In this document: one piece after another, positions 59,429 through 64,000 of the stretch
How the letters are laid out: each line of letters starts with the position of its first letter
Numbering within the stretch: the first letter of the stretch is position 1
Source of the DNA: Treponema sp.
GTDB lineage: Bacteria > Spirochaetota > Spirochaetia > Treponematales > Treponemataceae
Direction: 5' to 3'
Length of the DNA: 64,000 nucleotides
Assembly: GCA_024682655.1 (NCBI GenBank)
Contig: JAIKYZ010000105.1
Location: forward strand, 19,650-83,649
Translations under genes and position numbers: made by a program
The notes under the pieces: model-generated
The model's input: only the letters and a program-made list of their open reading frames with translations
What the model was told of the DNA's origin: nothing
Database searches by the model: none

Positions 59429-61363
59429 GAGCTTGAGGAATTCCTCTTCGTTTATTACAGGAATTCCAAACTTTGCAGCTTTTACATTTTTAGAAGAACC
59501 CGAAGTAGTATCATTTGTAACAAGATAAGACAAATCTTTTGTTACAGATGATTTTATGCTTCCACCATTTGCTTTTACAATTTGTTCGGCATCGGCTCTT
59601 TTCATACTTCTAAGTTCACCGGTAAAACAGAAAGATTTTCCAGAAAGTTTTCCATTTCCAGCCTCTTCAATCTTTATGTAACCTTGCGAAATAAGTTGTC
59701 TCATTTCCTCGGCATTTTCGGCAAGGCCTTCTACAATCATTTTAGCAGTTATTTGGGCAAAGCCATAAACCTGGGTTATTTCTTCCTGGCTTGCATTTAA
59801 AAGTTTTTCCAGAGAATTAAAGCCTGCATCAATTAATTTTTCTACCCTGCTTTCGCCAAAATCTTCAATATCAAAACCTGCAATAAAAACAGATAATTTT
59901 AGATTTCTGTGATTTTGAATACTTTTGTAAACTTTTTCTGCCCCTAAAGATTCTTTTCCCGCTTCCATACTTTCTTCATTTAAAAAATATGGAACTAATT
60001 CCTGGGCAGTTAAAGTGTAAATATCAGAAATTGATGTAAGTCTCTTATCATTAAAAAGCTGGGTAATTAAAGTTACTCCCAAATCCCTGATATCAACGAC
60101 ATCCTGAAACTTTAAGAGTTGATGTAAGATTCTTTTAGAACAATTTTTATTTGGACAGAAAAGTCTTGAACCCTCGTCAATTAATTTACTGCCACAAACT
60201 TCACATACCTGAGGAAAAATTACCGGAGAAGTCTGGATATTTTTTTCTTCCACTACATTTTCGATTTTTGGGATGATTTCTCCACGTTTTACTACTACAA
60301 CATGGCTTCCAATTTGAACTCCCAATTTACGCATTGTATCTGGATTTGCAAGACTTGCTCTTTTTACTTTAGTTCCGTTCAGGTCCACTTCGTCAAAAAT
60401 TGCGACTGGAGTATAAGTTCCACCATTTTTACTCCATTCAACTTCTCTTAAAACCGAAACCGCTTCTTCCAGACTGAATTTAAAGGCAATCTGGCGGTCT
60501 GGACGGGCCCTACTGGCATCTTCTAAATCAATTCTTTTTTCTTTAATTACAAGACCATCAATATCGTATGGAATAGATTTTCTTTCTTCCATTACTTTTG
60601 CCCTGTAAGCAATAACCCGGTCGGCATCTTTACAAATGACCAGTTTTACAACATTAAAACCACAGTCCATTAAAAAGCGGATTTTTTCTTCTTCATTGGT
60701 AAAATAAGATTTTCCATCGGTAGAAAGAGCATCATAAGTGATTAAAGTTAAATACTGGCTGCCATTTCCATCTTTGCGTTTCATTAAACCATTGGCAGCA
60801 TTTCTACAATTAGCCTTGTCCGAAAAATATTTCTGGTGAATCTCGTGAGTCATAATTACTTCACCGCGAATTCCACCTGTGTAAGGAATTAAATGACCAT
60901 CTTTATAAATTCCAGCCTGAACTCCCTGCATTTTTTTTGCGTTTGCAGTAATGTCATCACCAATTGTCCCATCACCACGGGTAACGGCTTTTTTTAGATA
61001 ACCATTTTCGTACTGAAGTTCAAGAGAGGCTCCGTCAAGTTTATACTCAACAAGATAAGAATCATAATTGTGTTTTTGGGCCCAGGCTAAAAACTGCTCT
61101 GGATTTGCAGCTTTTTCCTGACTTCCCATTGGCATTATGTGATTTACTTTTGCAAAATTTCCATTATCTGCCCCAACTTTTTGTAAAATTGGGCTGGATG
61201 GATTTAATTCTTTTAACTGGTCCCAAAGCTTATCAAATTCTGCATCTGAGATTTCACCTTCACCATCATAATAAGACTTCTGGTATTTTTGAATTAAAGT
61301 TTCCAGTTCTTTAATTTTTTTATTTTTTTCTTCTGCATCTGCAATATCAAATAAATCACTCAT
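59423..61363 (-). CDS. ligA: NAD-dependent DNA ligase LigA
   Basis: VEYKLDGASLEL (KxDG), Zn finger CEVCGSKLIDEGSRLFCPNKNC, C-terminal BRCT. Confidence 0.94.
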   Translation of the reverse strand: MSDLFDIADAEEKNKKIKELETLIQKYQKSYYDGEGEISDAEFDKLWDQLKELNPSSPILQKVGADNGNFAKVNHIMPMGSQEKAANPEQFLAWAQKHNYDSYLVEYKLDGASLELQYENGYLKKAVTRGDGTIGDDITANAKKMQGVQAGIYKDGHLIPYTGGIRGEVIMTHEIHQKYFSDKANCRNAANGLMKRKDGNGSQYLTLITYDALSTDGKSYFTNEEEKIRFLMDCGFNVVKLVICKDADRVIAYRAKVMEERKSIPYDIDGLVIKEKRIDLEDASRARPDRQIAFKFSLEEAVSVLREVEWSKNGGTYTPVAIFDEVDLNGTKVKRASLANPDTMRKLGVQIGSHVVVVKRGEIIPKIENVVEEKNIQTSPVIFPQVCEVCGSKLIDEGSRLFCPNKNCSKRILHQLLKFQDVVDIRDLGVTLITQLFNDKRLTSISDIYTLTAQELVPYFLNEESMEAGKESLGAEKVYKSIQNHRNLKLSVFIAGFDIEDFGESRVEKLIDAGFNSLEKLLNASQEEITQVYGFAQITAKMIVEGLAENAEEMRQLISQGYIKIEEAGNGKLSGKSFCFTGELRSMKRADAEQIVKANGGSIKSSVTKDLSYLVTNDTTSGSSKNVKAAKFGIPVINEEEFLKLL

Positions 61364-61377
61364 AATAGTTAATATAA

Positions 61378-62148
61378 TTACTCTTTTTCAAAAAACAACT
61401 CTGTAATTGGTCTATTTGCGGCCTGGCCCTTACGTTCAAATTTGGTTTGTTTACGCCATGGCTGAGGTTCTGCAAAATCATTGTACTTATTTTTAAGGCC
61501 AGGGGTCTGATTTAATTGTTCCAGAGCAAATTCAGCATATTCAAACCAGTCTGTAACAAAATAAAAATATCCGCCTTTCATTAATTTTTTAGACAGCATA
61601 TCAGTTCTTGGGCGCTGTACCATTCTTCTTTTATGGTGTCTTTTTTTAGGCCAAGGATCTGGGAAAAATATATGAAATCCATTTACTGAATTATCATTAA
61701 TCATATATTCCAGAACTTCCATTGCATCGTGTTCAATTATATAAAGATTGTTTAATTTTCGTTTATTGATTTCGTTTAAAAGTTTACCAACTCCAGGGCG
61801 GTGAACTTCAATTCCAATATAGTTGATATCTGGATTTGCTTCGGCTAAAACGGCGGTTGCATCCCCCATTCCAAAGCCAATTTCAATAATAATTGGGTTA
61901 GTGTTTCCAAAAATATCTACAAAATTTAACTTTTTCTCTTCAAATGGAATACACCAAGCTGCTGATAATTCCTGATAAGCCTTCTCCTGGGCTGCAGTCA
62001 TTCTTCCAATTCTTAAAACATAAGTTTTAATTTCTCTTCTGGCTGTAATTTCCTGAATATCCTTAAAATCTTTTTTTTCCGAGGAGGAAGGTAAAGGGTC
62101 TGGATTATCCGCTTCTTCTTTTAGATTAATTTTTTCCTTTTGGTTCAT
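61378..62148 (-). CDS. trmB: tRNA (guanine-N7-)-methyltransferase
   Basis: [54 protein letters not shown]. Confidence 0.95.
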   Translation of the reverse strand: MNQKEKINLKEEADNPDPLPSSSEKKDFKDIQEITARREIKTYVLRIGRMTAAQEKAYQELSAAWCIPFEEKKLNFVDIFGNTNPIIIEIGFGMGDATAVLAEANPDINYIGIEVHRPGVGKLLNEINKRKLNNLYIIEHDAMEVLEYMINDNSVNGFHIFFPDPWPKKRHHKRRMVQRPRTDMLSKKLMKGGYFYFVTDWFEYAEFALEQLNQTPGLKNKYNDFAEPQPWRKQTKFERKGQAANRPITELFFEKE

Positions 62149-62170
62149 CTTTCAATCCTGTTATATTAAT

Positions 62171-62815
62171 TTATTTTGATTCAATCAGTTTTTGAGGGAA
62201 AATCAAATAAACTGATTTATTACTAGAAATATATACATCTTTATAATAAACAGCTTCCGGGTTATCGAATAATAATTGTTCAAAAGAACTATCACCTTTT
62301 TCTAAATCTGAAGAAAAAAGTAAAACATCATTATCGTCAAAAGCTGCTACATTTTTCCTAAAGGATTTTTTACTAACATAAGATTCTAATTCTTCATTTT
62401 TAAGATCATATAAAGAAGAATCATAGTTTAGATTAAAATTCATAGAATAAGTCTCTTCGTCAAAAGTTGTAAAGGTAACCTGATACAATCCCTTAGGAAA
62501 AGCTTCATTAGCAGGCATAGCCATATTATTAGATCCTACATAAAATTTCTTATTTTCCTGAATCTTTATCAAATCTGTCAGATACCAGCTTAAATTACTA
62601 CTTAAAGATTTTACTTCAATTTCCTGAATACGCTGGGGATTTGTTTCAGTTTGCCCAAAATAGGACAATCTTACAAGTGGCTGGGAATCATCTTCAAAAT
62701 AATTAAATAATAAAGCAGCATAGCCCGCTCTCATTTCAGGCGTAGTTTGACTACAAGAGAGAAAAAGAGATAAGAAAAGAGGCAAAATTAATAAAATTAA
62801 AGAAGATCTACGCAT
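62171..62815 (-). CDS. Putative lipoprotein
   Basis: MRRSSLILLILPLFLSLFLSCSQ lipobox; no family recognised. Confidence 0.75.
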   Translation of the reverse strand: MRRSSLILLILPLFLSLFLSCSQTTPEMRAGYAALLFNYFEDDSQPLVRLSYFGQTETNPQRIQEIEVKSLSSNLSWYLTDLIKIQENKKFYVGSNNMAMPANEAFPKGLYQVTFTTFDEETYSMNFNLNYDSSLYDLKNEELESYVSKKSFRKNVAAFDDNDVLLFSSDLEKGDSSFEQLLFDNPEAVYYKDVYISSNKSVYLIFPQKLIESK

Positions 62816-62816
62816 A

Positions 62817-63980
62817 TTAGAAGTTGAAATTCAAGTTGATAACGGTAAGATCACTTGCCGAGAACTGGTTTACAATAGATTCAAACTTAACATTTACTTT
62901 TTTACAAGCATCATCAAGATAAGAAAGATAATACAAACCTAAGTCAGTTCCTTCCTGACCATCTGGCAATTCTCTATAGAAATCAATCAAAGATTTTTTG
63001 TTGTTATTAGCATTTTTAGCTGTTTCAATATTTTCCTTAACTTCCTGGAATTCATCATCTTTATTGTAAAGGGTAATAGAAAGACTTCCCTGTTTACCAA
63101 TAGATTTTGAACCACCGCCTAATTTCCAGGAAAGGAATACCAATTCGTGTTTTCTCTGTAATTCTTTTACAATTTTAGCCCTAACTTCAGGGTCAAAAAT
63201 CAAGGCATCAATATCATCTGCAGAACCATACATATTTCTGGCTTCTTTTCTGATATTGGTGTTTTCGTTGTTCAAAGCCAATTCCATTACCATTACAGAA
63301 ATATATTCTGCAACTTTTGATTTTTCCATATAAGAATTCAAAAGATTTCTGATGGCAATAAACATTTCGTTGGCACCTTCTTTTTTGTAGAAGGAAGTAA
63401 TGATATACCAGCTCATTAAACTAAGTCTGTTTAAGAATTTTTCTGTCATTAAAAGGTAAATATTCTTTTCTTCAGAAGAATATTCAGGATTACTCATAAT
63501 TGCCTGCCAAACAGGATCAAGAATAATCTTTCTTGTAGTTTGAATTACATTTTCTTTTGTACTTAAAGAAGATCTCAACTGTCTATCGCTGATTTGAGTT
63601 CTTTCGTCAATTAATTTTGAAGGATTTGCGCGGTTATGTTTTCTTACACATTCACATTCAATTAAAGCGGCATAAACATCACGGTCAAACTTTTTATACA
63701 AAAGTGAATAAACTATAACCTTTGAAAGGTCCATAACTTCCTGTCTGGAAGAAACAAATTCAGACATGGAAATTTCGATTTTGGAAATGTAATCCAGAAG
63801 AATCATGCTTTGAATAGATTGTGGTGAAAATTTATTCAAGGAAATGCCGTATTCTTCGACATTGTCAGCGAGACGGAATCTTAATAATTTTTTGTTGTGA
63901 CTAATAAAGTTTGAAGTACCGTCTTCTGTAAGCACTATTTTTAAGGGTAATTCAAGAATAAATTTCTTATCAGTTGCCAT
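62817..63980 (-). CDS. Hypothetical protein (387 aa)
   Basis: Long open frame directly upstream of the lipoprotein gene; no recognised domain. Confidence 0.75.
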   Translation of the reverse strand: MATDKKFILELPLKIVLTEDGTSNFISHNKKLLRFRLADNVEEYGISLNKFSPQSIQSMILLDYISKIEISMSEFVSSRQEVMDLSKVIVYSLLYKKFDRDVYAALIECECVRKHNRANPSKLIDERTQISDRQLRSSLSTKENVIQTTRKIILDPVWQAIMSNPEYSSEEKNIYLLMTEKFLNRLSLMSWYIITSFYKKEGANEMFIAIRNLLNSYMEKSKVAEYISVMVMELALNNENTNIRKEARNMYGSADDIDALIFDPEVRAKIVKELQRKHELVFLSWKLGGGSKSIGKQGSLSITLYNKDDEFQEVKENIETAKNANNNKKSLIDFYRELPDGQEGTDLGLYYLSYLDDACKKVNVKFESIVNQFSASDLTVINLNFNF

Positions 63981-64000
63981 GTATTCCTTCTCAAAGCACT

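Noticed and set aside
1-64000. tRNA, rRNA, CRISPR arrays, prophage or transposase genes
   Set aside because: None recognised by eye; a tRNAscan-SE or Infernal run would be needed to exclude small RNAs formally.

Overview
The window is a low-GC spirochaete chromosome segment; gene content and protein style suggest Treponema or a close relative (inference). It is densely packed with housekeeping genes: guaA (partial), asnS, a sigma-70 family factor, recG, dnaE, gltX, argB/argJ/argC, ychF, era, glgX, glgP, an amino-acid ABC transporter, groES, a TRAP-TAXI transporter, adk, tsaD, thrH, purN, an S1-domain protein, araD, recO, a pyrimidine phosphorylase, recJ, ligA and trmB. I saw no rRNA, CRISPR array, prophage or transposase. 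The observations most worth a second look are: (1) an amino-acid ABC substrate-binding protein (36430..37230) whose two SBP_bac_3 halves are in circularly permuted order; (2) tandem ArgR-type operators (ARG boxes) upstream of both argJ and that permuted binding protein, which predicts an arginine regulon linking biosynthesis and uptake; (3) a full-consensus sigma-54 (-24/-12) promoter in front of a sigma-70 family factor, which implies an RpoN-to-sigma-70 cascade; (4) a mosaic 3' end of gltX with a 138-bp tail duplicated downstream, where all differences in the coding part are synonymous and a patch of atypical codon usage lies just upstream; (5) palindromic repeats bracketing ychF, one of which folds into two hairpins with complementary loops; (6) unusual domain fusions (ComFB plus a beta-rich domain, YihY/BrkB plus cNMP-binding, PlsC plus zinc ribbon, and a RecJ insertion). 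All family assignments were made by eye from the translated sequence; no database search was run.
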